Source of the DNA: Acidobacteriaceae bacterium | GTDB taxonomy: Bacteria; Acidobacteriota; Terriglobia; Terriglobales; Acidobacteriaceae | Length of the DNA: 64,000 nucleotides | Reading direction: 5' to 3' | Assembly (NCBI GenBank): GCA_003134855.1 | Contig: PLCS01000007.1 | Coordinates: 505,011 to 569,010 of the forward strand | Shown here: one piece after another, positions 26,109 to 34,662 of the stretch | Position numbering within the stretch: position 1 is the first letter of the stretch | How the letters are laid out: every line of letters begins with the position of its first letter | Made by a program: the position numbers and the translations under genes | Notes under the pieces: generated by a model | What the model saw: only the letters and a program-made list of their open reading frames with translations | The model's database searches: none | Told to the model about the DNA's origin: nothing

Positions 26109-26963
26109 GGGCTTCTTCTCCAGCACGACCCTGGATTCCTTGCCCTGCTCGGCCTCCACATGGAAGCGCTGGAAGTCGTAGTAGCGTCCGATGTAATGCT
26201 GACGAATCCCCTTGACTAGAAAAAGGCGCATCGCAACGGTTCCCTCGCCGCCGGTGGGGAACCAGATTTCGCCATTCACAGGCGCTTGGTCAAAGTGTAT
26301 GTTGGAGCCCTTTTCGATGTTGGCGACGATGCCTCCGGCGACATGAAAGTTGTCGTTGAAGGTAACGTCCAGATGAGCCACTTCGCGGTCGGCCTCATCC
26401 ACCCAAAGCGTCCCTTGCAGCTTCTTGGAGACATCCTCGGCCATGCCGTGCGTCTTGGCGTCCTTGCGTCCTACAAAATCAAAGACAATCGTTGACCGGC
26501 CGCGATAGAGTTCGCGACGCGGATTGCGCACATCCATCACCTCCAGAACATCACGCAGCGTGATCTCGTGTTCTTCCTGCTTCTTTGTCTCCGGATGCTG
26601 CGCCTTTTCTACGGCCTTGGTGACGCGCTCGGTCTCCTTCTGCTGCTCGCTGTCGTCCAGCGGCTTGCCATCCTTCTTCACCAGCCGCCCAATCCCGTGG
26701 CCGTTGACGAAGAAGACCTCAACCTCGCGTGTCTCCGTCTTGGTCACATGACCTTTGGCGTCGATATCTTCAGTAGTCTGCGACGAGGTGTAGGTGTAAT
26801 TTTCGCGCACTTTGTCGAGCTGCTTCTGATGCTCCTGAACCTCATTCATCAGCTGATGAATATCCGGCAGAGGCTTCGCGGCCGGCTGCTGCGCCCGCGC
26901 CGGAAGCACGGGCACCAGAGGCAGTAGAAGAGCCGCGAGCGGGAAGAAACGGAAAGAAAACAT
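26106..26963 (-). CDS. Secreted protein of unknown function, resembling outer-membrane lipoprotein-sorting folds
   Basis: Protein of 285 residues with signal peptide MFSFRFFPLAALLLPLVPVLPARAQ. A Gln/Lys-rich helix (LPDIHQLMNEVQEHQKQLDKVRENYTYTSS) precedes alternating strand patterns (REVEVFFVNGHGIGRLVKKDGKP, STIVFDFVGR, LQGTLWVDEADREVAHLDVTF). This arrangement is reminiscent of LolA/LolB-like barrels, but I cannot place it firmly. ATG 26963 is favoured by the signal peptide; AGAGG lies about 10 bases upstream, and the 39-codon extension upstream does not look like a signal. The stop lies inside a terminal inverted repeat. Confidence 0.6.
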   Translation of the reverse strand: MFSFRFFPLAALLLPLVPVLPARAQQPAAKPLPDIHQLMNEVQEHQKQLDKVRENYTYTSSQTTEDIDAKGHVTKTETREVEVFFVNGHGIGRLVKKDGKPLDDSEQQKETERVTKAVEKAQHPETKKQEEHEITLRDVLEVMDVRNPRRELYRGRSTIVFDFVGRKDAKTHGMAEDVSKKLQGTLWVDEADREVAHLDVTFNDNFHVAGGIVANIEKGSNIHFDQAPVNGEIWFPTGGEGTVAMRLFLVKGIRQHYIGRYYDFQRFHVEAEQGKESRVVLEKKP

Positions 26964-27160
26964 GAAGGCAAATCCTCTTGGATGAATTGTATACGGCGCA
27001 AAATGATCGCTGGAGGCGATATTGTCTTTGACCCGCCGGGCGGGGAAAGGTTTCGGCATCGGATATGAATCTGCGTTCAATCTTGATGAAGCAGGTGGTT
27101 GGGGTTCGTAGTATCCCGTTGTTGATTGAGCCTCTTGACATGGCCGATTGGGGCTCTTGG

Positions 27161-27197
27161 TGGCCCAGGTCCCAAAAGCGGGACCTGGGCCACCCAG
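27161..27197 (+). repeat. GGACC-type hairpin repeat, copy 2 (perfect 13-bp stem)
   Basis: TGGCCCAGGTCCC (27161-27173), loop AAAAGC, GGGACCTGGGCCA (27180-27192), then CCCAG. Fully paired 13-bp stem. It lies 20 bases upstream of the -35 box of the hrcA promoter. Confidence 0.8.
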
Positions 27198-27216
27198 CCG
27201 TCTCGGACTCGCGCGG

Positions 27217-27245
27217 TTGACAGCGCCCTTGCCGCTGCCTAGAAT
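27217..27245 (+). promoter_or_regulatory. Vegetative promoter of the hrcA-grpE-dnaJ operon
   Basis: TTGACA (27217-27222), 17-base spacer, TAGAAT (27240-27245): a near-consensus housekeeping sigma promoter. The leader to ATG 27362 would be about 110 bases. No CIRCE palindrome (TTAGCACTC-N9-GAGTGCTAA) is seen between this promoter and the start codon, although HrcA normally binds one. Nothing else stands out in 26964-27361 apart from the hairpin repeat. Confidence 0.65.
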
Positions 27246-27361
27246 TAGAGATGAAAGATTCGCGTTTATTCTTGTATAAGTGGTAGAAAAATCAAGAGTT
27301 GAGCGGTTTCATTCGGGTCGCGGGCAGAACCCCGGACGAGCCCGGACGGAGAGCGGGGAAG

Positions 27362-28483
27362 ATGCCGGATGCGCGCGTCAGTCCGCGAGAGCGGTTGGTG
27401 CTTACGGCCATCATCGAGCAGTACATCGCCACCGGCGAACCGGTGGCCTCGCAGGCTGTCGCCCATTATTTTTCCCATCAAGAGGGCTTGAGTTCGGCCA
27501 CCATCCGCAACGTGATGGCCACGCTGGGCGAGACCGGCCTGCTGGAGCAGCCGCACACCTCGGCCGGGCGGGTGCCGACCGCCGCTGCCTTCCGCTATTA
27601 CGTAGAACAGATTACTCAGCCGGGTCCGATGGCCACGCTGCCGCAGGGGTCCAACGCTCTGGGGCCGATGAGCGAAGCGCGGCGAGGGCAAATCGAGGAG
27701 AGCTTCAGCGGCGTGACCAGCAGCAACGACTACCTGGAGCGCACCTCCCACGTGCTGGCGCTGCTGTCCAGTGGACTGGGCGTGGCGCTGGCCTGCTCGA
27801 CGGCCAGCCAGGTGCTGGAGCACATTCACTTTTCGCGGCTTTCCGTGGGCCGTGTGCTGGCCGTGCTGGTCACCGAGGCGGGCGCGGTGCAGGACCGCGT
27901 GCTGGTGTTGGACCACGAGTTGACGCACCTCGAGCTGGAGACAGCGGCGCGCTACCTGAACGAGAACTTTCGCGGCTGGCCCATCGAGCGCATCCGCGCT
28001 GAAGTTGCGCGGCGCGTGGAGTTGGAGCAGACCGCGTATCACCAGATGCTGGCCTCGGTCGAGGAGCTTTGCCGCAAAGGCGCGCTGGCCGCGGGCGAGG
28101 CCGGACCGGCGATTTTTGTGGACGGCATGGCCAACCTGATCGCCGCCGAGGCGGACCGCGAGCGGCTGCGGCAGATGCTGATGGCTCTGGAGGCCAAACA
28201 GCGGCTGGTGGAACTGCTGACCGCCTACGTGGACGGACGCCAGCAGGAGGTACGCGTGGTGGTGGGCTTGGACTTGATGGGACAGGATGAGATTTCGCGC
28301 GCCATGCAGGATCTGGTGCTGATCGGCGCTCCGGCCCGGCTGGGCGCCGCCAACCGAGGCACGGTGGCCGTGATTGCGCCCACCCGCATCCAGTACCAGG
28401 AGATGATCCAGGCGGTGCGCTACATTGCGCGCCTCTCCGAGCGCCTGCTGGAGGTTCCCGCCGACGAGGGCTTGCGCGTGTAA
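27362..28483 (+). CDS. hrcA: Heat-inducible transcription repressor HrcA
   Basis: Winged-helix repressor of 373 residues. LVLTAIIEQYIATGEPVASQAVAHYF and LSSATIRNVMATLGETGLL form the DNA-binding helix-turn-helix, followed by HTSAGRVPTAAAFRYYV. The C-terminal effector domain carries the conserved EDLVLIG-like segment MQDLVLIGAPARLG and GTVAVIAPTRIQYQEMI. It represses chaperone genes and depends on GroEL in model species. ATG 27362 with GGGGAAG just upstream is preferred over TTG 27299. First gene of hrcA-grpE-dnaJ. Confidence 0.94.
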   Translation: MPDARVSPRERLVLTAIIEQYIATGEPVASQAVAHYFSHQEGLSSATIRNVMATLGETGLLEQPHTSAGRVPTAAAFRYYVEQITQPGPMATLPQGSNALGPMSEARRGQIEESFSGVTSSNDYLERTSHVLALLSSGLGVALACSTASQVLEHIHFSRLSVGRVLAVLVTEAGAVQDRVLVLDHELTHLELETAARYLNENFRGWPIERIRAEVARRVELEQTAYHQMLASVEELCRKGALAAGEAGPAIFVDGMANLIAAEADRERLRQMLMALEAKQRLVELLTAYVDGRQQEVRVVVGLDLMGQDEISRAMQDLVLIGAPARLGAANRGTVAVIAPTRIQYQEMIQAVRYIARLSERLLEVPADEGLRV

Positions 28484-28597
28484 GAGGCCCTGAATGGAAC
28501 TCGCGTTGCTCCCGGCAAGCAAAAGATAAGCCGGCGACTGCCGAAGAAATTATCATGGAAACAGATGCGAAGAATTTTGCGGAGAATTCATAGAATC

Positions 28598-29203
28598 ATG
28601 CCAGAAGAGAAGAAAGAATTGCGACTGCTGGAGAAGCTGAAGGGCGAGCAGACCGCCTCGACGGAAAAGCCGGTGAGTGAAGCCTCCGGCGAGCCGGAGC
28701 AGTCCGCCGGCCCTGAGGAACTCCAGGAGCAGCCCGTAAGCCGCGCGGAATTCGACCAGCTCAAGGGCGAGCGCGACCAACTGCTCGACCGGCTGGCCCG
28801 CCTGCAAGCCGAGTTTGAAAACGCCCGCAAGCGGGGCGAGCGCGAGCGAATCGCCGACCGCGACTATGCCACCGCGAATGTGATCGAGAAATTTCTGCCG
28901 GTGATGGACCACTTCGAGATGGCGTTGAAATCCACCGGAACCGCAGAGCAGTTGCGCTCCGGGGTCGAGTTGATTGTGAAGCAGATGGAAGATGTTCTGC
29001 GGCAGTTGCAGGTGACGGCGATTCCCGCGCTGGGCGAGGAGTTCGACCCGCGCCACCATGAGGCGCTGGGCTCGGTCGAGCGCGCCGACCTGCCCGATCA
29101 GCACGTGGCCGAGGAGATTCGCCGCGGCTACAAGCTGCGCGACCGGCTGCTGCGCCCGTCACTGGTGCGCGTGGCATCCAACCCCAAACAGATTAGCGAA
29201 TAG
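28598..29203 (+). CDS. grpE: Nucleotide exchange factor GrpE
   Basis: Co-chaperone of 201 residues that releases ADP from DnaK. An acidic N-terminal tail is followed by a long coiled coil (EFDQLKGERDQLLDRLARLQAEFENARKR), then the beta-domain with DPRHHEALGSVERADLPDQHV and RGYKLRDRLLRPSLVRV, which are the GrpE signature. ATG 28598 (MPEEKKEL) is chosen; ATG 28565 would add a basic stretch. Ribosome site is weak (GGAG 13 bases upstream). Three bases separate its stop from the TTG alternative start of dnaJ. Confidence 0.94.
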   Translation: MPEEKKELRLLEKLKGEQTASTEKPVSEASGEPEQSAGPEELQEQPVSRAEFDQLKGERDQLLDRLARLQAEFENARKRGERERIADRDYATANVIEKFLPVMDHFEMALKSTGTAEQLRSGVELIVKQMEDVLRQLQVTAIPALGEEFDPRHHEALGSVERADLPDQHVAEEIRRGYKLRDRLLRPSLVRVASNPKQISE

Positions 29204-29218
29204 GAATTGAATACCAGA

Positions 29219-30343
29219 GTGAGCAAAGCAGACTATTACGAAGTACTGGGTGTCGCGCGCGATGTGAGCGAGCAGGAGTTGAAGAGCGCCTATCGCAAGC
29301 TGGCGATGCAGCACCATCCTGACCGCAACCCCGGCGACCACGCCGCCGAGGAGCGCTTCAAGCAGGCCAGCGAGGCCTACCAGGTGCTGAGCGACGCCGA
29401 CAAGCGCGCCGCCTACGACCGCTTCGGCCATGCCGGCTTGGGCGCGCAGGGATCAGGCTTTGGCGGCAACCCCTTCGGCGGCGGCGTGGATATAGGCGAC
29501 CTATTCGGCGACCTATTCGGCGAGATGTTCAACGTGGGCGGCCAGCAGCAGCACCGCGCCAGCCGGCAGCAGCGCGGCGACGACCTGCGCTTCGATCTGA
29601 CCGTGGACTTCGAGGCCGCCGTCTTCGGCGCCGAGACCGAGGTGAAGATTCGCCGCCGGGATATCTGCGACGCCTGCCACGGCAGCGGCAGCGCCTCCGG
29701 CCGCGGACCCAAGACCTGCGGCCAATGCCAGGGCCGCGGCCAGGTTCGCTACCAGCAGGGCTTCTTCAGCGTGGCTCGCGCCTGCGGCGCCTGCGGTGGC
29801 ACCGGCCAGGTGATCGCTGACCCCTGCCTCGCCTGCCGCGGCGAGACCCGCGTGATCAAGGAACTCAAGCTCAACGTCAAGGTGCCGCCCGGAGTGGAGA
29901 ACGGAACCCGCATCCGCTACAGCGGCGAAGGCGACGCCGGTCGAGCAGGCGCGGCCAAGGGCGACCTTTATGTGGTGCTCGCCATCCGGCCCCATGAGTT
30001 CTTCGAGCGCGACGGGCACAACCTGCATTGCGTCATCCCCATCAGCTTTCCCCAGGCCGCCCTGGGCGCGGAGATCGAGATTGCCGCCATCGACGGTCCG
30101 GTCACGCTCAGAATTCCCGAAGGCACGCAGAGCGGACGCGAGCTCCGCGTGCGCGGACGCGGCGTCCCCATTCTCAACGGCAAGGGCAACGGCGACCTGA
30201 TCGTCAAGGTGATGGTCGAGATCCCCCGCAAACTCACCCGCGCCCAGCGCGAACTGGTCAGCCAACTGGCCGAGTCGATGGCCGTCGAAAACAAGCCCGC
30301 CTCGCCGAGTTTGATCGAGAAGATGAAGGACTTGTTCGGCTAG
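29219..30343 (+). CDS. dnaJ: Chaperone DnaJ (type I)
   Basis: Co-chaperone of about 374 residues. J domain with HPD ([12 protein letters not shown]), a Gly/Phe-rich region ([10 protein letters not shown]), four zinc motifs ([32 protein letters not shown]) and the C-terminal substrate domains. GTG 29219 gives the usual [12 protein letters not shown] start and lies 13 bases after AGGA; TTG 29207 would be too close to that site. dnaK, commonly found between grpE and dnaJ, is absent. Its TAG is the first triplet of a 7-base tandem repeat. Confidence 0.94.
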   Translation: MSKADYYEVLGVARDVSEQELKSAYRKLAMQHHPDRNPGDHAAEERFKQASEAYQVLSDADKRAAYDRFGHAGLGAQGSGFGGNPFGGGVDIGDLFGDLFGEMFNVGGQQQHRASRQQRGDDLRFDLTVDFEAAVFGAETEVKIRRRDICDACHGSGSASGRGPKTCGQCQGRGQVRYQQGFFSVARACGACGGTGQVIADPCLACRGETRVIKELKLNVKVPPGVENGTRIRYSGEGDAGRAGAAKGDLYVVLAIRPHEFFERDGHNLHCVIPISFPQAALGAEIEIAAIDGPVTLRIPEGTQSGRELRVRGRGVPILNGKGNGDLIVKVMVEIPRKLTRAQRELVSQLAESMAVENKPASPSLIEKMKDLFG

Positions 30344-30372
30344 GGACTAGGGACTGAGGGACTAGGGACTAG
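30341..30372 (+). repeat. Heptamer tandem repeat fused to the dnaJ stop
   Basis: TAGGGAC TAGGGAC TGAGGGAC TAGGGAC TAG: four near-identical units that begin with the TAG stop codon of dnaJ. A simple sequence repeat that can change copy number by slippage without touching the coding part. Lies before the convergent toxin gene. Confidence 0.75.
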
Positions 30373-30383
30373 AAAACTGCACC

Positions 30384-30803
30384 TCAACTCACCCACGGGT
30401 TGATGACCGGCACACCAGCGGCCAAAAACGGCGCGGTGTCACGCGTGGCTACGGTGAATCCATGGACGGCGGCGATGGCGGCAATCTGGCAATCGGCCAC
30501 GGAGATGGAATAGCCCTTCGCTGCCGCGCGGCTTCCCAAAAGCGCGAAAGCAATCGCCGCTTCCCGGTCGAAGGAAAGAAAGCGGCCCGCAAAGAGCTTC
30601 GTTAGCAACGATTGCATGGCCAGTTCCATGCCACGCTTTCGCTTGCCCGCGGGGAGAAGCGCGATATCGATCAGGATTTCCGCAAGATTTGTTGCGGTGA
30701 GATACAATATCTCCGGCTCTTGCGCGTCCAGCCATCGAATCACCGCCGGGTCGGCGCGCTGCTTCAAGGGTTCCGAGATCACATTGGTATCGACAACGAT
30801 CAT
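30384..30803 (-). CDS. PIN-domain toxin (VapC/FitB type)
   Basis: Ribonuclease toxin of 139 residues. Acidic active-site residues are all visible: Asp5 in MIVVDTNVISEPL, Glu in TNLAEILI, Asp in SVADCQIAAIA and Asp in VATRDTAPF. ISEPLK and the overall length fit the FitB subgroup. Translation is coupled to the antitoxin by an ATGA overlap at 30800-30803. Confidence 0.93.
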   Translation of the reverse strand: MIVVDTNVISEPLKQRADPAVIRWLDAQEPEILYLTATNLAEILIDIALLPAGKRKRGMELAMQSLLTKLFAGRFLSFDREAAIAFALLGSRAAAKGYSISVADCQIAAIAAVHGFTVATRDTAPFLAAGVPVINPWVS

Positions 30804-31039
30804 TCAAATTCCGCCGGTTCGATTGGCCTGCGATCGCGCTTGTAGTTGAGTTCGATGCCGCCATAGCGCTGCCCGAAGGCGGCCAGCTCTGATCCGATCT
30901 TGATTCGCGCCTTGGGAGCGACGGCTTCTTCCAGGATCACGCGAATCTCGGCCTCGGTGCTGCGCGCGTTGCGGGCCGCACGCAGCTTGAGCGCGCGATG
31001 GACGGCTGCGGGAAGATTGCGAACGGTGACGGCAGGCAT
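30800..31039 (-). CDS. Ribbon-helix-helix antitoxin (FitA/VapB type)
   Basis: Antitoxin of 79 residues starting MPAVTVRNLP. The N-terminal VTVRNLPAAVHRALKLRA and RSTEAEIRVILEEA form a ribbon-helix-helix that binds the operator; the C-terminal part (IGSELAAFGQRYGGIEL) would cover the toxin. ATG 31039 is favoured over the longer frame because GGAGAG lies 7 bases upstream and the RHH strand begins here. Complex binds its own promoter. Confidence 0.9.
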   Translation of the reverse strand: MPAVTVRNLPAAVHRALKLRAARNARSTEAEIRVILEEAVAPKARIKIGSELAAFGQRYGGIELNYKRDRRPIEPAEFE

Positions 31040-31052
31040 GAGGCTTCTCTCC

Positions 31053-31077
31053 ATTCTGCTATCAATGATAGCAGAAT
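31053..31077. promoter_or_regulatory. Operator palindrome of the toxin-antitoxin operon
   Basis: ATTCTGCTATCA (31053-31064), one centre base, TGATAGCAGAAT (31066-31077): a perfect 12+12 palindrome, 13 bases upstream of the antitoxin ATG. On the minus strand it contains TGCTATCAT, an extended -10 element, so binding of the antitoxin complex would block RNA polymerase. Confidence 0.8.
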
Positions 31078-31120
31078 GATGGCAATGATCGCATTGTTTA
31101 TTTTTGCTCTTGAACAAGGC

Positions 31121-31192
31121 TGGTTGGGGTTCTTGGTTTCCCACCCTTTCTCGATAAAACTGCGAAAGGATGGGACACCCAGCTTTTTGTGA
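31121..31192 (+). repeat. Hairpin repeat, 'TTCTTGG' flank with CCCTTTC/GAAAGG stem
   Basis: TGGTTGGGGTTCTTGGTTT is followed by CCCACCCTTTCTCG and CGAAAGGATGGG, then ACACCCAGCTTT. The left flank resembles the sequence before the 27161 copy and the right flank keeps 'CACCCAG', but the stem is different. A more diverged relative. Confidence 0.55.
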
Positions 31193-31210
31193 ATATGGCC
31201 GGTGGAGTGC

Positions 31211-31255
31211 GTGGTTTCACAGGTCCCAAAAGCGGGACCTGGGGCATCCAACGGG
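31211..31255 (+). repeat. GGACC-type hairpin repeat, copy 3
   Basis: GTGGTTTCAC AGGTCCC-AAAAGC-GGGACCT GGGGCATCCAAC. Stem AGGTCCC (31221-31227) with GGGACCT (31234-31240), loop identical to other copies. Lies in the leader of the nuclease gene. Confidence 0.75.
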
Positions 31256-31327
31256 ATTGATCGCTTGCGAATCATCCTTCGCGGGATTGTCAAACATCGC
31301 TCTTCGCGGCAGACCTATACTGGCATC

Positions 31328-32257
31328 ATGCTGACACTCTCCGCATCGTCTCGTCTGTTTCTGTCATCCCTGGCCGCAGCCGGGCTGGTTTGCGTGCTGG
31401 CTCAGCCGCCCGCGGCCCGCGCCTGGGGCAATGGGGGCCATCGCCTGGTAAACAAGCTGGCGGCCAGTTCCCTGCCCTCCGATGTGCCCGCCTTCCTGCG
31501 TTCCCCGGAGGCTGTTGCCGAGATCGAGTACCTGGGCCCCGAGCCGGACCGCTGGCGCTCGCCCGCCGAGCCGGAGCTGGTGGCCGCTCAGGCTCCCGAG
31601 CACTTCATCGACCTGGAGACCGCCGATGCGCTGGGGCCCTTGCCGCATCGCCGCCTGGACTTCGAGGCACGGGTCTTCGCAGCGGGTGAGCGGCCAGAGA
31701 AGATTGGCCTGCAACCCTGGGAGGCCACCGAGGTCTGGGAGCGCCTGAAGGCCGCGCTGCGCGAGTACCGCAACCTCTCCGCTCGCCACGAGAACACCCG
31801 TCCCGTCGAGCAGGCGATCCTGTTTTATGCCGGTTGGCTCGGCCACTACATCGGCGACGGCTCGCAGCCGCTGCACACCACCATCCAGTACAACGGCTGG
31901 GTGGGAGCGAATCCCAACGGCTACACCACCGGCCACCAGATTCATTGGCAGTTCGAGGGGCCGTTTGTGGAGGCCAACCTGCGCGAGCCCGAGGTGAGGG
32001 CAAAAATGACGCCGCCCAAGGCCATCACCGGCGATATGTTTGACGCGTATGTGGCCTACCTGCGTCACTCCAAGAGCTATGTGGAAAAGGTCTATCAACT
32101 GGATAAGGCTGGAGGGTTTGTGGGCGCGGGATCGGCGGAGTCGCGGGAGTTTACCGCCGAGCGGCTGGCCGCGGGGGCCAGCATGTTGCGCGACATGATT
32201 TATACCGCGTGGCTGGAGAGCGCCAAGCCGGTGCCCGATCCTAACGCGGGAAAGTAA
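31328..32257 (+). CDS. Secreted S1/P1-family nuclease
   Basis: Zinc-dependent nuclease of 309 residues with a signal peptide (SRLFLSSLAAAGLVCVLAQPPAARA). The mature end begins with WGNGGHRLVNKLA, in which the N-terminal Trp and the His bind zinc; APEHFIDLE, FYAGWLGHYIGDGSQPLHTT and GYTTGHQIHWQFE supply the other His/Asp ligands. It would degrade single-stranded DNA/RNA outside the cytoplasm and feed the nucleoside uptake and phosphorylase genes nearby. ATG 31328 is chosen because the signal peptide starts there. Confidence 0.87.
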   Translation: MLTLSASSRLFLSSLAAAGLVCVLAQPPAARAWGNGGHRLVNKLAASSLPSDVPAFLRSPEAVAEIEYLGPEPDRWRSPAEPELVAAQAPEHFIDLETADALGPLPHRRLDFEARVFAAGERPEKIGLQPWEATEVWERLKAALREYRNLSARHENTRPVEQAILFYAGWLGHYIGDGSQPLHTTIQYNGWVGANPNGYTTGHQIHWQFEGPFVEANLREPEVRAKMTPPKAITGDMFDAYVAYLRHSKSYVEKVYQLDKAGGFVGAGSAESREFTAERLAAGASMLRDMIYTAWLESAKPVPDPNAGK

Positions 32258-32258
32258 G

Positions 32259-32357
32259 AATAGCTTTTAGCTCCTAGCTTCTAGCCAATAGCTTGAGGCT
32301 CCGCACGGGCACAAATAGAACCAGAACCTGAACTAGAAGCTAGCGGCTAGAAACTGG
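32259..32357 (+). repeat. 'tagc-tcctagcttctagcc' low-complexity inverted repeat
   Basis: A cluster of TAGC/CTAG words: TAGCTTTTAGCTCCTAGC on the left and CTAGAAGCTAGCGGCTAG on the right. TAGCTTCTAG (32275-32284) pairs with CTAGAAGCTA (32333-32342). It separates two convergent genes and resembles the other stop-adjacent low-complexity repeats of the window. Confidence 0.55.
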
Positions 32358-32365
32358 CCCCTGAA

Positions 32366-32845
32366 TCAGTCGCCGGCCTCAGCCGCTGCCAAGGCTGGAA
32401 CCCTGCGCAGCAACACGGTCAGAGCAGCAGTCATCAGCGCCACGGCCGGAACGGCGATCAGTAGCCAGGCCAGCAGCGCCTCGCCGGCCAGCCCGCCCAT
32501 CCGCGAAATCATATCGAGCGGCGGCGCGTGCAGCAGCGCTCCGGCCTCGATGGCGTGCCCAGAGCCAAAGGCAACGAGCCGACCGCCCAGGTGCACAAAG
32601 GGCACAATCAGCAGCAACTGCAACGGCATCGCCACGTAATTGGCAGCTTGAATGGCGGGCAGATTCAACTGGAGCGCCAGCGCCAGCGCCGAGCAGATCA
32701 GCGTCGGAATCCCCACCACCGGAATGCAGCCGATGGCGAACCCCAGCGAAAGCGTCAGCGCCAGCCTTTGGGGCGAGATGCCTTGACGCATCCACACAAC
32801 AACCTTCCGCTGGATCGATGCGATGGATTTTTTCATCATGCTCAT
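32366..32845 (-). CDS. DUF2062 membrane protein
   Basis: Inner-membrane protein of about 159 residues with the DUF2062 pattern: basic N-terminus (IQRKVVVWMRQGISPQRLALTLSLGFAIGCIPVVG) then two to three helices (LICSALALALQLNLPAIQAANYV, PLQLLLIVPFVHLGGRLV, LLAWLLIAVPAVALMTAAL). Function unknown in the family. Start among three Met codons (32884, 32845, 32839) is uncertain; none has a clear ribosome site. Confidence 0.8.
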   Translation of the reverse strand: MSMMKKSIASIQRKVVVWMRQGISPQRLALTLSLGFAIGCIPVVGIPTLICSALALALQLNLPAIQAANYVAMPLQLLLIVPFVHLGGRLVAFGSGHAIEAGALLHAPPLDMISRMGGLAGEALLAWLLIAVPAVALMTAALTVLLRRVPALAAAEAGD

Positions 32846-32967
32846 ACTATCGGTACGAGAAACGCAGCCGGTTAGTTTCACCATGAATCTTTGGTAAACA
32901 TGCCAAGATGGTCAACAACAGACGAAAACAATCGGAGAAACCCCGCAGACCGCAGCTATGATTGTAG

Positions 32968-33849
32968 TTACGGCTGATTTTCTTCGTTTTTCGCGGTCTC
33001 CACCAGCGCGGCGATTCTGGGCGAGAGCCGCTCCAGCAGCCGGGCAAGCCGCTGCTCCACAAGGCGGCCGGCTGCGAAGACCCCCTCGTGGCTGAGGGCC
33101 GTTGCGCCCATCCCCGCGGCCAGGTTGGCGACGCAGGCCAGGCCCAGCACCTCGATGCCCATGTGGCGAGCCACAATCGTTTCCGGCACGGTGGACATGC
33201 CGACCAGCGTTGCGCCCAGTGCGCGGAAGGCGCGAATCTCGGCCGGCGTCTCGAAGCTGGGGCCGCTGGCGGCCAGGTAAACGCCTTCTTCGAGCGCAAA
33301 TCCCTCAGCATCGGCGGCTTCCTTCGCCAGAGCGCGCAGCCGTTTTGAATAAGCTTCGGTCATATCCGGAAAGCGAAGCCCCGCGCCGGGCCGGAAGGCG
33401 AATCTCGGCTCGATCTGCCCAATGAGCGGGTTAAAGCCCATGAGGTTGATGTGGTCGCTGAGCGCCACTAGCTGACCCACGCGGTAGCCCTCGGCTATGC
33501 CTCCGGCGGCGCAGGTCAGAACGACGGCGCGGATGCCCAGCGCGCCCAGCACACGCAAGGGAAAGGTCACCTCTTCGGGCGAATAGCCCTCGTAGTAGTG
33601 AACGCGCCCCTGCATTACGATGACCGGCACACCGCCCATGAGCCCAGCGACAATCCGCCCCATGTGACCCTCGACGGTGGAGCGAGGAAAGTGGGGGATC
33701 TCAGCGTAAGGAACGACAACCAGCCCGGCGACCGCGTCGGCCACCGCGCCCAGCCCGGAGCCGAGAACGATTCCGATGCGCGGGCTGAGCGAAGCCAGTC
33801 TGGCCTTCAGAAAGGCGGCAGCTTCAGCGACTTGGTCGAAGCAGGTCAT
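32968..33849 (-). CDS. Purine nucleoside phosphorylase (trimeric type)
   Basis: Enzyme of about 293 residues that phosphorolyses inosine/guanosine. GIVLGSGLG, FPRSTVEGHMGRIV, MQGRVHYYEGY, LTCAAGGIAEGYRVG, SDHINLMGFNPLIG, GVYLAASGPSFETPAEIRAFR and VGMSTVPETIVARHMG are the trimeric PNP motifs. Start uncertain between ATG 33849 and ATG 33879. It belongs functionally with the nucleoside permease and thymidine phosphorylase further right on the same strand, though not contiguous. Confidence 0.93.
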   Translation of the reverse strand: MTCFDQVAEAAAFLKARLASLSPRIGIVLGSGLGAVADAVAGLVVVPYAEIPHFPRSTVEGHMGRIVAGLMGGVPVIVMQGRVHYYEGYSPEEVTFPLRVLGALGIRAVVLTCAAGGIAEGYRVGQLVALSDHINLMGFNPLIGQIEPRFAFRPGAGLRFPDMTEAYSKRLRALAKEAADAEGFALEEGVYLAASGPSFETPAEIRAFRALGATLVGMSTVPETIVARHMGIEVLGLACVANLAAGMGATALSHEGVFAAGRLVEQRLARLLERLSPRIAALVETAKNEENQP

Positions 33850-34137
33850 GGTTTGTGCCGGACGGCGTGCTGTGCACATTCTACAGTGACGGGAAGGGCT
33901 TAACTTATTTCCGCTCTGTTCTCTTGTTATGCAAATGGGCTATATTGACAAGGTGCCGAATCGGTAGAACTTCGATTGCGCCCAGACGATTCCGCGGCGC
34001 AACGCGTACGCTCTTTTCCCTGGATGCTGAGAGTGCCGTTGCGCACAGATCGAAATCCATTTTTGTTTCGCTGAGACAAAGACCGCCCCGGATGAAATAC
34101 ACACCCGTACAAGGCCGACAAAGGCCAGGAGGTTCCG

Positions 34138-34590
34138 ATGAAGATTACCGACACGATAGGATTGGTGCTGAAGAGCAAGGACGAAGGCAGAGTCCTCACG
34201 ATCGCGCCCGAGCAGACGGTCTACGAAGCGCTCGAACTGATGGCCGAGCACAACGTCGGCGCCTTGCTGGTGCTTGCCAACGATCGCGTGGTCGGCATCC
34301 TGTCGGAGCGCGACTACGCGCGCAAAGGAGTTTTGCTGGGCCATTCTTCCCGGGAAAGCCAGGTCCGCCAGATCATGACCAGCCCGGTGATCTTCGTCAG
34401 CCCGCAGCACACTGTGGATGAATGCATGAACATCATGACCCAGCACCACTTCCGCCATCTGCCGGTCTTGCAGGACGACGCCGTGGTGGGAGTCGTCTCC
34501 ATTGGCGACCTGGTGAAGTGGGTGATCACCGGCCAGGCGCAAACCATTCAGGAGCTACAGGGCTACATCACGGGCACGTATCCGGGATAG
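34138..34590 (+). CDS. Tandem CBS-domain protein
   Basis: Soluble protein of 150 residues made of two CBS motifs: [26 protein letters not shown] with [18 protein letters not shown], and [26 protein letters not shown] with [14 protein letters not shown]. Such pairs bind adenine nucleotides. AGGAGG lies 5 bases before the ATG. It stands alone; the target it regulates cannot be seen. The 290 bases upstream carry no recognisable gene. Confidence 0.9.
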   Translation: MKITDTIGLVLKSKDEGRVLTIAPEQTVYEALELMAEHNVGALLVLANDRVVGILSERDYARKGVLLGHSSRESQVRQIMTSPVIFVSPQHTVDECMNIMTQHHFRHLPVLQDDAVVGVVSIGDLVKWVITGQAQTIQELQGYITGTYPG

Positions 34591-34662
34591 CGTGCGGCGG
34601 ATTCACCAGCCCTCGATTCGAGTTCCATTCCATCATCCAAATTGGGTACCCGACTACTTTGA

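Noticed and set aside
27246-27361. Possible CIRCE operator in the hrcA leader
   Set aside because: No TTAGCACTC/GAGTGCTAA-like dyad is present on reading the leader; only the promoter and a hairpin repeat further upstream were found.
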